A DNA stretch of 64,000 bases, taken from the NCBI GenBank assembly GCA_023421115.1, contig JAEZUI010000025.1:1-64000 (forward strand). The letters run 5' to 3'. Position numbers and translations under genes: made by a program. Below are positions 36,101-43,472 of the stretch, one piece after another. The DNA comes from Bacillota bacterium (GTDB lineage Bacteria > Bacillota > Clostridia > Acetivibrionales > Acetivibrionaceae). The stretch's first letter is position 1; every line of letters starts with the position of its first letter. Below the pieces are notes generated by a model. It searched no databases. It worked only from the letters and a program-made list of their open reading frames with translations, and had not been told where the DNA came from.

Positions 36101-38395
36101 CTTAGCTTTATTACCGGCCATAATATTTAGATCAGCTAGTTCAATACGGTCACCCTTCTCAATGATCGAACATCTACCAATATTCAGATGATTGACCATA
36201 TCAAAAATCTCATCGGTGCGTTTTGTTTCCCGGAAAGACTTCAGATACTCCATTCCTATTTTAAAATGAAATTCGCACTTCTCGCTTTCGGTAATTAAAG
36301 AATACACTGCTTGGCGAATTCGGTCGTGGGCAAAACAAAAATGCATTTCAAGGTCCGAAGGGTCCATCTCGTTATTTATAGTATTTATAAATTTATAGTT
36401 ATTGTTTAATGGCAGTACAATTTCTTTTTCGATAGCTATCCACAGTTCCCTACCGAGTTCTGCAATAGATTTTTCACTGATTAACGACACAGTCTTCAAA
36501 TCAAATTGGGTCCCGACACAGGCAACCAGCTTGAGAATATTCATGGTTTCTAAAGGCAGTAATTCCAGACCTTTTACCAACAAGTCTACTACATTATCAC
36601 TTATTTCAACAGCTTCTACTTTTTTCAGATCATAAACCCATTGTCCGCTTTCCGCCAAAAATGTGAACGTTCCCTCTAGATACAACGATGTTAAAAGACG
36701 GCTGATGAAAAAAGGATTGCCTTGAGTCTTTTGAAAAATAATGTTTGCTAAAGCTTCGGTTGCACTTGGTTGACTATGAAAGGTATCCGCTATCAATTGA
36801 TTTACTGAGGAAAATTCCAAAGGTTTCAGGAATATCTGATCAAATGGCGGAATTTCACCCTGCTGCTCATACCTCAGTTCATCCATCAATTGAAGCAACG
36901 GATGCCCCGTTTGCACTTCATTGTCTCTGTATGCCCCTATAAAAAGGATATACTGTACATTGCCTGATATCAAAATGTATTTGATTAAATCAAGGGTTGA
37001 AGTATCACTCCATTGTAGATCATCCAAAAAGACAACAAGCGGATGTTCTGGTTCGGCAAAAACCTTGATAAATTCGCGGAATGTCATCTGAAACCGGTTT
37101 TGAGCCTCCAAAGGGTTGAGTTCAGCAACCTGAGGCTGAGGGCCGGTAATCTGCTCCAATTCAGGTAATATGTCTATAATAACTTGTCCGTTATTTCCCA
37201 TAGCATCAAGAAGACGCTGTTTCCAACTATCCAGACTATGTTGGGACTGCGCAAGAAGCTGCTTTATCAATTCCTTAAAGGCCTGAGTTATTCCGTAATA
37301 AGGAATGTTTCTCTCAAACTGGTTAAACTTTCCAGATATGAAATATCCCTTTTTATAGGTTATCGGTTTACGAATCTCATGAATCAGTGAGGATTTCCCA
37401 ATTCCAGAGTATCCGCTGACCAACAGAAATTGCGAAGTGCCCTCCGCTGACATTTCAAAACTATTAATCAATATTTCGATTTCTGCTTCACGACCATACA
37501 ATTTATGCGGAATTTCAAATCTGTCGAGAATATCTCTTTGTCCAGGCATGAACCTGCTTATTATCCTTTTTTCTTTAAGTAATTGTTCACAAAATTCAAG
37601 ATCCTTCATTAATCCGAAGGATGATTGATACCTTTCTTCCGGTGTTTTGGCGATTAATTTCATTATGATATCTGATACTACCTCCGGAACATCTGGATTT
37701 ATATCAATGGGAGGAAGTGGTTCTTTTGCAATATGGGAATAAATGAGCTCTAAATCGTCATCACCATGAAAAGGCAATTGTCCGGTAAATAATTCATAGA
37801 AGGTAATACCAATGGAATACAAATCAGTTCTGTAATCGATCGGCCTGTTAATTCTCCCGGTTTGTTCAGGAGATATATAATCCAATGTACCTTCCAAAAT
37901 GTTCAGGTTGACACATTTGGACGCTTCTCTGATCAACTCGGCAGAAATACCGAAATCAATAATCTTTACTTTATTAGTTTTATTATTCCAGATAAAGTTA
38001 CTTGGATTTACATCTTTATGTATGATGTTTTGACTATGAAGTTGAAGTAACGAATTTGTTATTTGAATGGTCAGTTGCAATTTTTCAGCAATATCTAATT
38101 TAATGTGTTGCAATACCCTTGCAACTGATTCTCCTCCTATATCCTCCATAATGATGGCAAGACTGTTGTTGCATTTTTCCATTTTATATGCTTTTATGAT
38201 TCCATCAAGAGTTATCTTGCTCATAATTTCATATTCACGGATAAAGGCGGATAGCTCTTTAGTGGAGGGATATTCTCTATTTAGAAGCTTAATAACGACA
38301 GGACAGTTATCTGACTCTCGAGTACCTCGAAAAATTGTAGAATTTTCGCTTTTGAAAATTTCTTCTTTGATTTTGTAGCCTGTCAGATGAATCAT
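33164..38395 (-). CDS. Ser/Thr kinase - AAA ATPase - GAF - GGDEF fusion protein
   Basis: This is a 1743-residue cytoplasmic signalling giant. Residues about 1-270 are a eukaryote-like protein kinase (VVIKLL, IIHKDVNPSNFIW catalytic loop, IIDFGIS). Residues about 290-600 are an AAA_16-type ATPase (SGYSGIGKSSL Walker A, LVVFLDDLQWSD Walker B). A long helical, TPR-like region (about 620-1280) follows. A GAF domain (about 1330-1500) holds ENAGAQRGCLLL. The C-terminal diguanylate cyclase has RWGGEEF, with an intact I-site RKDD eight residues earlier. A predicted ATP-driven signal integrator therefore ends in c-di-GMP synthesis. The kinase-ATPase-GAF order is known from histidine-kinase fusions; here the output is GGDEF. 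It is monocistronic, with a terminator at 32975-33027. Confidence 0.9.
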   Translation of the reverse strand: MIHLTGYKIKEEIFKSENSTIFRGTRESDNCPVVIKLLNREYPSTKELSAFIREYEIMSKITLDGIIKAYKMEKCNNSLAIIMEDIGGESVARVLQHIKLDIAEKLQLTIQITNSLLQLHSQNIIHKDVNPSNFIWNNKTNKVKIIDFGISAELIREASKCVNLNILEGTLDYISPEQTGRINRPIDYRTDLYSIGITFYELFTGQLPFHGDDDLELIYSHIAKEPLPPIDINPDVPEVVSDIIMKLIAKTPEERYQSSFGLMKDLEFCEQLLKEKRIISRFMPGQRDILDRFEIPHKLYGREAEIEILINSFEMSAEGTSQFLLVSGYSGIGKSSLIHEIRKPITYKKGYFISGKFNQFERNIPYYGITQAFKELIKQLLAQSQHSLDSWKQRLLDAMGNNGQVIIDILPELEQITGPQPQVAELNPLEAQNRFQMTFREFIKVFAEPEHPLVVFLDDLQWSDTSTLDLIKYILISGNVQYILFIGAYRDNEVQTGHPLLQLMDELRYEQQGEIPPFDQIFLKPLEFSSVNQLIADTFHSQPSATEALANIIFQKTQGNPFFISRLLTSLYLEGTFTFLAESGQWVYDLKKVEAVEISDNVVDLLVKGLELLPLETMNILKLVACVGTQFDLKTVSLISEKSIAELGRELWIAIEKEIVLPLNNNYKFINTINNEMDPSDLEMHFCFAHDRIRQAVYSLITESEKCEFHFKIGMEYLKSFRETKRTDEIFDMVNHLNIGRCSIIEKGDRIELADLNIMAGNKAKKSTAFAAALSYFETAKSLLSEEEWALTPDKLFALLMEQAATALLSGDLLKADAICEHLYEIANSNLEKGAVSNIKVLLLIFQGKLIEAISEIRNTLLLFNVSLPETPEEIGQKMQEGIMKMQGFLASTPVEELVNLPVMNDPEKLMAMQLLFQVIPPAIQVNPQLYMLASLIMFEMTLVNGTSPLSCKCFGDCGVIMGNMLADYETGYKLGEAAFALINKFKAESQKPPVYFIFTYLSHWRAHYQEGLDYYDMSYRTGLETGDLMHATYAIAHKMHLFMWVGKNLNECKTETENTIAFLKQAKGTVPLVLAEIVYYFIQKFQTTPDQDAQLNFDAKDYEMLGMIENTHNLPFLVRFFQYNAYINIVSGNIEAAEKWNTMAEKIIFAGVTDFPTPDHYLFQGLILIHKLDKATDEEQSKIKETLSDIRCKLKNWSENCPVNFAHKYYLLSAQIAIIEKESLDTIVGHFKNAMKSIGSNDFIQFKALCNELYGVFWLKEGDETIGKAYIREAHYLYKQWGALRKVAIIEKQYSHYFMIDEINIRGTKLSKGTKGATSAATYSSIDMTSILKCTQAISSEIKIEKLLTILIRTMIENAGAQRGCLLLRNDVDGQFYIEAVQNVNFNQIQVMHSIPLTESRELCMEIVQYVTRTKETVVIHDACSDDNWQSNPYIIKNRIKSVLCTPVFYQNRLKGVVYLENNLSDNVFTSERLEALRILSSQASISIENARLYENMEEKIRERTIQLNNANEKLRELSLHDPLTNLHNRRYAFEFTCDKIAQFIKNKVISLNNNEKRQLTIEGNVIGVFLIDIDHFKAVNDTYGHTAGDNVLIAISKVLKQMIRKDDIIVRWGGEEFLIILYNTKPEYLEKFARKVLENIQETQVRVSEDETINKTCSLGYVEMPLYVTNPELFDLEQMVNISDYALYCAKEHGRNCAAHFKMTKWVGSEYDLKKYLTNLSNITKLDDECFKIEFIHTSDR

Positions 38396-38556
38396 TGTAT
38401 TTCCTCCAATGCTATTATAATTAATTTAAGGTATAAAATTCAATATATGTTCTCTTTATCGGCATTTTTTATAATTATTTTATAGTTTTTGTTTTATAAA
38501 TAGAATTGTAGCAATTAAAACATCTTTAAACGATAATAGCACCCTTATTTGACTAT

Positions 38557-38585
38557 TTGACTTTTATCTTGCCTTGCTATATAGT
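38557..38585 (+). promoter_or_regulatory. Promoter of the carbonic anhydrase gene
   Basis: TTGACT (38557-38562) and TATAGT (38580-38585) are separated by 17 bases, about 75 bases before the start codon. Confidence 0.65.
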
Positions 38586-38661
38586 ATTATAAAAGTTCTT
38601 TGCAGCACCAAATAGAATAGAGTTCTGTCACAATATTTACAGCTTTAGGAGGCAAACGATA

Positions 38662-39414
38662 ATGAAAACAAATTTATACAAAATAACAGGAATTATTTCT
38701 TTAACAGCACTATTAGCAACCTCTGTCGGCTGCGGTTCTGATGCTTCAGCAACTATACCCAATACTCCTGCAGTTATGGACAACACTCCAAACAATGTTT
38801 ACACAAGACCTGAGACAGTTTCTACTTTTGAAGAAGCAAAAAAATTATTAACTGAAGGCAATCAAAGGTATATATCTGGAAATGTACTTAATGATGATCT
38901 AAGCAATACAAAACGTGAAGAGTTAGTCAGTAAAGGACAGCATCCATTTGCTACTATATTGAGCTGCTCCGATTCCCGTGTCCCACCGGAAATAATATTT
39001 GACCAGGCACTTGGAGATATTTTTGTTATAAGAAATGCCGGTAATGTAATAGCTGCTGATGCACTTGGAAGTATCGAATATGGCGCTGAGCACCTACATA
39101 CGCCGATTATAGTTGTTTTGGGCCATGAAAGTTGTGGTGCAGTAAAAGCTACAGTGGATGGTGGCGGAAAAGCAGAAGGAAATATAGATAATATAGTTAA
39201 AAAAATCAATAAATCACTTGAAAAGGTTAAGTCTTCAGGTGTTAGTGGTAACAAACTGTATGAGGAATGCGAAAATGAGAATATAATAAATTCCATCAAC
39301 GAAATCAAAAACAGCGCTGTTATCAAAGAGTTGGAAGAGGAAAAGAAAGTTGTAGTAGTTGGAGCAAAATATGATATCAACACAGGAGAAGTTACCTTCA
39401 GCCCTGTTGAATAA
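38662..39414 (+). CDS. Beta-class carbonic anhydrase, predicted lipoprotein
   Basis: This 250-residue enzyme interconverts CO2 and bicarbonate. The zinc ligands and catalytic pair of the beta class are present: CSDSRVPPE (Cys, Asp-Arg) and HESCGAV (His, Cys). The N terminus has a signal sequence with lipobox (ATSVGCGSD). The enzyme should therefore be anchored outside the membrane, whereas most beta-class enzymes are cytoplasmic. AGGAGG is eight bases before the ATG. It has its own promoter and terminator (39447-39482). Confidence 0.92.
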   Translation: MKTNLYKITGIISLTALLATSVGCGSDASATIPNTPAVMDNTPNNVYTRPETVSTFEEAKKLLTEGNQRYISGNVLNDDLSNTKREELVSKGQHPFATILSCSDSRVPPEIIFDQALGDIFVIRNAGNVIAADALGSIEYGAEHLHTPIIVVLGHESCGAVKATVDGGGKAEGNIDNIVKKINKSLEKVKSSGVSGNKLYEECENENIINSINEIKNSAVIKELEEEKKVVVVGAKYDINTGEVTFSPVE

Positions 39415-39446
39415 GTAGTATGATCTTTTAAGACTTTATTCTAAAA

Positions 39447-39482
39447 GCCTCCCTTCATGTGTGAAGGGGGATTTTATTTTTC
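39447..39482 (+). terminator. Terminator after carbonic anhydrase
   Basis: The stem CCTCCCTTCA / TGAAGGGGGA has a four-base loop and is followed by ATTTTATTTTT. Confidence 0.85.
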
Positions 39483-39705
39483 ATAAAGGGATTATTTAAA
39501 CCTTCCCTGTTTATTACTCAATAATATCTTTTATCGACATATATTATTTTGTTTAATGTACTAATCAAAATTTGTATTGTTAATAAATAATATATATTAT
39601 AAAATACAGATATTAGGTAGATCAACTTTAGTTTTGAAAAATTAATTTAAATGGGAGTTGTGTTTGAAACTGAAGTACTTTGCAAAACATTAAAGGGGGA
39701 TTTTT

Positions 39706-41247
39706 GTGAAAAGAATATCAAAAAAGTTATTGTGCCTATTCGTAGCATTAACGATTAGTGTTAGCATAGGTGGTTGTGGAAATATAGAAACTCCAGAAGG
39801 TGGTGATAATACAAGTACACCAGATGCTACAAGTGTAATCCATAAGTCTGCAATGGCTACAGCATATAGTCCTGATGTAGCAAGTACTCCAGGTGCTACA
39901 AGTACTCCGGGTGCTACAAGTACTCCAGATACTACAAATTCTCCAGATACTACAAATTCTCCAGATACTACAAATGCTCCAGATGTTGCAAGTGCTCCGG
40001 GTGCTACAAATGCCCTAGATGCTACAAGTGCTCCTGTTGTTGCAATTACTCCTGATGCTACAAGTACTTCGACAGAAATACCTACCCTTAAGATGTGGAA
40101 TCCTGATCTCGAAATAGAAGAGAGATCAATAATGATTGGAGCAATAAGAGCAGCAGAAGAAAAGTTTAATGTAAAAATTGAATTGACAGAAACTGATCGC
40201 GTACGTTATAGGTTAAATATTAACGACGCAATGGCTACAACAGGTGGTCCGGATATATTCTATACTTGGTCTTCAGGTTTTTCTCAACCATTTGTTAATG
40301 CAGGAAAGGCTTTAGCTCTAGATCAGTATCTTGTAGAAGCAAAGAATAAGTTGTTAACGGGGATTACCGACAGTTTTACTTATGATGGAAAAGTATACGG
40401 TGTTCCATATCAGATGCAGTTTGCATCTTTATTTTGCAACATAGAATTATTTGAAAAGTATAATGTAAAGATTCCCGAAACTTATGAAGATTTACTTACT
40501 GCTGTAGGAACTTTTTCCGAAAATGGTGTTACTCCTATAATATGTGGTGCAAAAGATGTATGGCCAGCAATGTTCTATTATAATGTTTTAGCTCTTAGAA
40601 CAGCAGGAGCAGACTTGTGTAATGAGGCATTATCAGGTAAAGCATCATTTGACTCACCTGAATTTATTGCTGCTGCAGAAAAACTTGTAGAATTAACAGA
40701 AGCAGGAGCATTTGATACTAATGCAATATCAGTATCATGGGATAATGCAAATGTTTCCTTTGCACAGGGTAAAGGTGCTATGCTTTTTAATGGTAACTGG
40801 GTAGCTAATAATGTATCATCAGAAATATCAAAAGTTAACGGCAAAATTACTGCTAGGAAATTCCCAATTATAGAAGGTGGCAAGGGTAGTGCAACAGAAT
40901 ATTTAGGTGATGCCTATGATGGATACATGATTAATTCAGAGACTAAAGATCCTGAACTTGCTGCAAAGGTACTTTTATTTATTTGTGAGCGTGTAGCACA
41001 TGACATGTATGAATCCAATATAAGCTTACCAAGTTGGAAAGTACAAGTTGACGAATCTAATATATCACCTCTTAAAAAAGAGGTTTTCGATATGACAAAA
41101 GACAGTACAGGTTGGACTTCTTGGTGGGATGTTGTCTTGGAAGCTGAAGATGCTTATATTCACAAAACTCTTGTTATTAAGCTTTTAGATGGACAAATAA
41201 CTCCAGAGAAATTTGCAAAAGAAATGCAGAAAACAAATGAAAATTAG
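39706..41247 (+). CDS. Extracellular sugar-binding lipoprotein (SBP family 1) with repeat linker
   Basis: This 513-residue lipoprotein (signal with lipobox SIGGCGN) is followed by about 70 residues of six-residue repeats (TPGATS, TPDTTN, SPDTTN). A family 1 solute-binding domain (about 125-510) follows, with GGPDIFYTWSSGF, YDGKVYGVPYQ and FAQGKGAMLFNGNW. Such proteins capture oligosaccharides for ABC import, but no permease or ATPase gene is adjacent. The linker probably spans the cell wall. Start is GTG 39706; AAGGGGGA lies about six bases upstream. Confidence 0.88.
   Translation: MKRISKKLLCLFVALTISVSIGGCGNIETPEGGDNTSTPDATSVIHKSAMATAYSPDVASTPGATSTPGATSTPDTTNSPDTTNSPDTTNAPDVASAPGATNALDATSAPVVAITPDATSTSTEIPTLKMWNPDLEIEERSIMIGAIRAAEEKFNVKIELTETDRVRYRLNINDAMATTGGPDIFYTWSSGFSQPFVNAGKALALDQYLVEAKNKLLTGITDSFTYDGKVYGVPYQMQFASLFCNIELFEKYNVKIPETYEDLLTAVGTFSENGVTPIICGAKDVWPAMFYYNVLALRTAGADLCNEALSGKASFDSPEFIAAAEKLVELTEAGAFDTNAISVSWDNANVSFAQGKGAMLFNGNWVANNVSSEISKVNGKITARKFPIIEGGKGSATEYLGDAYDGYMINSETKDPELAAKVLLFICERVAHDMYESNISLPSWKVQVDESNISPLKKEVFDMTKDSTGWTSWWDVVLEAEDAYIHKTLVIKLLDGQITPEKFAKEMQKTNEN
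39873..40068 (+). repeat. 18-base coding minisatellite
   Basis: About eleven degenerate 18-base units (ACTCCAGGTGCTACAAGT and variants) encode the six-residue linker repeats of the sugar-binding lipoprotein. Identical adjacent units (three copies of the SPDTTN/TPDTTN type) suggest recent slippage. Confidence 0.8.
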
Positions 41248-41276
41248 GACGAATAAAAAATACTTAACAGCAACAG

Positions 41277-41312
41277 AATAGCCATATAGAGCATCAACTC
41301 TATATGGCTATT
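41277..41312. terminator. Perfect 15-base hairpin between convergent genes
   Basis: AATAGCCATATAGAG and CTCTATATGGCTATT pair fully around six bases. It sits between the convergent sugar-binding and CE3 genes and can serve both. Confidence 0.8.
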
Positions 41313-41384
41313 TATCGGTCGAGGGAGCAAACCACAACCTTCCAAACTCACAACTTGGTTACAAATTTGTGCGTTTCCATTACA

Positions 41385-43013
41385 TTAAGCTTGACCAAGC
41401 AATATAAGCCTCAAATTTGCAAAATCAAGGGAGTTAACTGAACCATCGTTATTAATGTCTGCAGCTAATTTTCCATTAGAAGATGGAAAATTAGATTCAA
41501 AACCAAGAAGATATTTTCTTAAATATCCAAAATCAATTGAATTAACTGATCCGTTACCATCTACATCACCCTTAATTACATTGATTGGTTGGGTTGGTGT
41601 TGGAACAGGAGTGCTGGTTGATTCCTTTAAAATTGAAATTGTGCTATCAAACCAAATTTTAGCTATTTTGCTGTATCCACCTGGATTTAAGTGCAATCCG
41701 TCTGAAGATATATCAGCGCTTTGTGAAAATTGAATATCACTTAGCTTTACAAAGTAAACACTTTTTCCTGCACTTGCCTTCTGCTGTACTACTCCTGGAA
41801 TTGTCGCATTATATTGTTTGACACTTTCAGGATGTGGAAAATAATCGGCAACAAATATTTTTATATTAGGTTTTTTTGCTAAAATTTGATCTATCAAATT
41901 GCTAAGTCCTGTAGTGTTTATCTTTCCCTGTTGAAGTAAATCATTTCCCCCGATCCATAGTAATACTACATCGGGATTTTGAGCATTTAGCCAGTTATCT
42001 ATATTGCTTGCAATCTGAGGGATTGTCCAACCGGAGTGACCTTCATTATCCCTATCTATATTATTTGGTCCACGCTGGTTTGATCCAACAAAATCAAAAT
42101 TTAGACCTGCATTTTTGTAAAGGCTGTATAAATCAGTACGATAGCCTCCCATACTTGGGTCGCCCATACCTTCTGTACAAGAATCACCAACAGGCATAAT
42201 TTTTATTGTTCCTGTAGTTTGGTTATTTCCAGGGTTGTTAGGTGTAGGTTGTGGATTCCATGGGTTGTTTGTAGGTTGCGGATTCCATGGGTTGTTTGTA
42301 GGTTGCGGATTATTGGATCCACCTTTTAAAATTGAAATTGTGCTATCAAACCATATTTTGGCTATTTTGCTGTATCCACCTGGATTTAAGTGCAATCCGT
42401 CTGAAGATATATCAGCGCTTTGTGAAAATTGAATATCACTTAACTTTACAAAGTAAACACTTTTTCCTGCGTTTGCCTTCTGCTGTACTACTCCTGGAAT
42501 TGTTGCATTATATTGTTTGACACTTTCAGGGTGTGGAAAATAATCGGCAACAAATATTTTTATATTAGGTTTTTTTGCTAAAATTTGATCTATCAAATTG
42601 CTAAGACCTGTTGTATTTATCTTTCCCTGTTGAAGTAAATCATTTCCCCCGATCCACAGTAATACTACATCGGGATTTTGAGCATTTAGCCAGCCATCTA
42701 TATTGCTTGCAATCTGAGGGATTGTCCAACCGGAGTGGCCTTCATTATCCCTATCTATATTATTTGGTCCACGCTGGTTTGATCCAACAAAATCAAAATC
42801 CAGACCTGCATTTTTGTAAAGATTGTATAACTCAGTACGATAGCCTCCCATACTTGGGTCCCCCATACCTTCTGTGCAGGAATCACCAACCGGCATTATT
42901 TTTATTGTTGCCGCTTCAACTGGTTGTGGTGCTTTAAACATCCCCCCTATCATGACACTGATCAAAAACATTGAAAGTAAAACTTTGCGAGCTTTTAAAC
43001 TAACCTTGTACAT
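41385..43013 (-). CDS. Cellulosomal double CE3 acetylxylan esterase with dockerin
   Basis: This 542-residue secreted enzyme has a signal peptide. Two SGNH-hydrolase domains of carbohydrate esterase family 3 follow (about 34-235 and 270-470), and a C-terminal dockerin ends the protein (GDVDGNGSVNSIDFGYLRKY, ADINNDGSVNSLDFANLRL). Each esterase copy keeps GDSCTEG (nucleophile Ser), GGND and SSDGLHLN (Asp and His). They would remove acetyl groups from xylan. The two copies differ at only a handful of residues. The linker holds NPWNPQPTN repeats. The arrangement is like the double-CE3 dockerin esterase known from Clostridium thermocellum. GAGGAGG lies six bases before the ATG. Confidence 0.92.
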   Translation of the reverse strand: MYKVSLKARKVLLSMFLISVMIGGMFKAPQPVEAATIKIMPVGDSCTEGMGDPSMGGYRTELYNLYKNAGLDFDFVGSNQRGPNNIDRDNEGHSGWTIPQIASNIDGWLNAQNPDVVLLWIGGNDLLQQGKINTTGLSNLIDQILAKKPNIKIFVADYFPHPESVKQYNATIPGVVQQKANAGKSVYFVKLSDIQFSQSADISSDGLHLNPGGYSKIAKIWFDSTISILKGGSNNPQPTNNPWNPQPTNNPWNPQPTPNNPGNNQTTGTIKIMPVGDSCTEGMGDPSMGGYRTDLYSLYKNAGLNFDFVGSNQRGPNNIDRDNEGHSGWTIPQIASNIDNWLNAQNPDVVLLWIGGNDLLQQGKINTTGLSNLIDQILAKKPNIKIFVADYFPHPESVKQYNATIPGVVQQKASAGKSVYFVKLSDIQFSQSADISSDGLHLNPGGYSKIAKIWFDSTISILKESTSTPVPTPTQPINVIKGDVDGNGSVNSIDFGYLRKYLLGFESNFPSSNGKLAADINNDGSVNSLDFANLRLILLGQA

Positions 43014-43041
43014 TTTTTATCCTCCTCATAATATTTATTTG

Positions 43042-43072
43042 GCATGAGGTGTTGGCTGTGCCATACCTCTTG
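43042..43072. repeat. Hairpin in the leader of the esterase gene
   Basis: On either strand GAGGT-GGC pairs with GCC-ACCTC in an interrupted stem. It lies in the 107-base gap between the 30-codon ORF and the esterase start, on what would be a shared transcript. Confidence 0.45.
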
Positions 43073-43121
43073 CTTTTTATATTTATACTATAAAACATTT
43101 TATAACCTCTACAAAATAGAC

Positions 43122-43214
43122 CTAACTGGTATCTGCTGCGTATAAACCATGAAAATCAAAATTATCAAATAAAGTAATACTCATTTCCAAAGTTATTGAA
43201 TCTTTCAATTCCAT
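43122..43214 (-). CDS. Putative 30-residue peptide
   Basis: An ATG preceded by AAAGGAG with a seven-base spacer opens a 30-codon frame. It starts MELKDSITLEM and ends with an acidic aromatic stretch (FDNFDFHGLYAADTS) before TAG. It has no Cys and no signal sequence. It lies downstream of the terminator of the radical SAM gene and upstream of the CE3 esterase gene, on the same strand. It could be a leader peptide, a modified-peptide precursor or a small regulatory peptide. I do not recognise it. The strong ribosome binding site is the main support. Confidence 0.45.
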   Translation of the reverse strand: MELKDSITLEMSITLFDNFDFHGLYAADTS

Positions 43215-43290
43215 AATTACGCTCCTTTCTTTGGAATCTTGAATTATGTATTCCTAAAGTAAATATATATCAAACAATAAAAGAAAAACA

Positions 43291-43348
43291 TATAGTTCGA
43301 AATCCACTTGTAGTTCCTTTCATATTATATGTTCGGAAATCTACTTCG
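43291..43348. repeat. Imperfect direct repeat upstream of the small ORF
   Basis: Two copies of a motif of about 20 bases (TATAGTTCGAAATCCACTT and TATATGTTCGGAAATCTACTT) lie about 36 bases apart in the 43215-43425 intergenic stretch. They could be a binding site for a regulator of the small ORF and esterase; nothing else is recognisable there. Confidence 0.4.
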
Positions 43349-43425
43349 TTTTATGTCCTAAATTTTAAAATCAATTATGAAAATCCAGAAATTTAATTTA
43401 AAGACTATAATAGCTTAGTAATGTT

Positions 43426-43459
43426 AAAACACCGGATGTCCATATATATAACTCCGGTG
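43426..43459 (-). terminator. Terminator of the radical SAM gene / biosynthetic cluster
   Basis: CACCGGA (43430-43436) pairs with TCCGGTG (43453-43459). On the minus strand TTTTAAC follows. It is placed 14 bases after the stop codon at 43473. Confidence 0.75.
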
Positions 43460-43472
43460 CTCTTGACCTATA

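Noticed and set aside
38862..39383. Minus-strand open frame of about 173 codons opposite the carbonic anhydrase
   Set aside because: Shadow of a gene with intact zinc-binding motifs; no ribosome binding site or recognisable domain.
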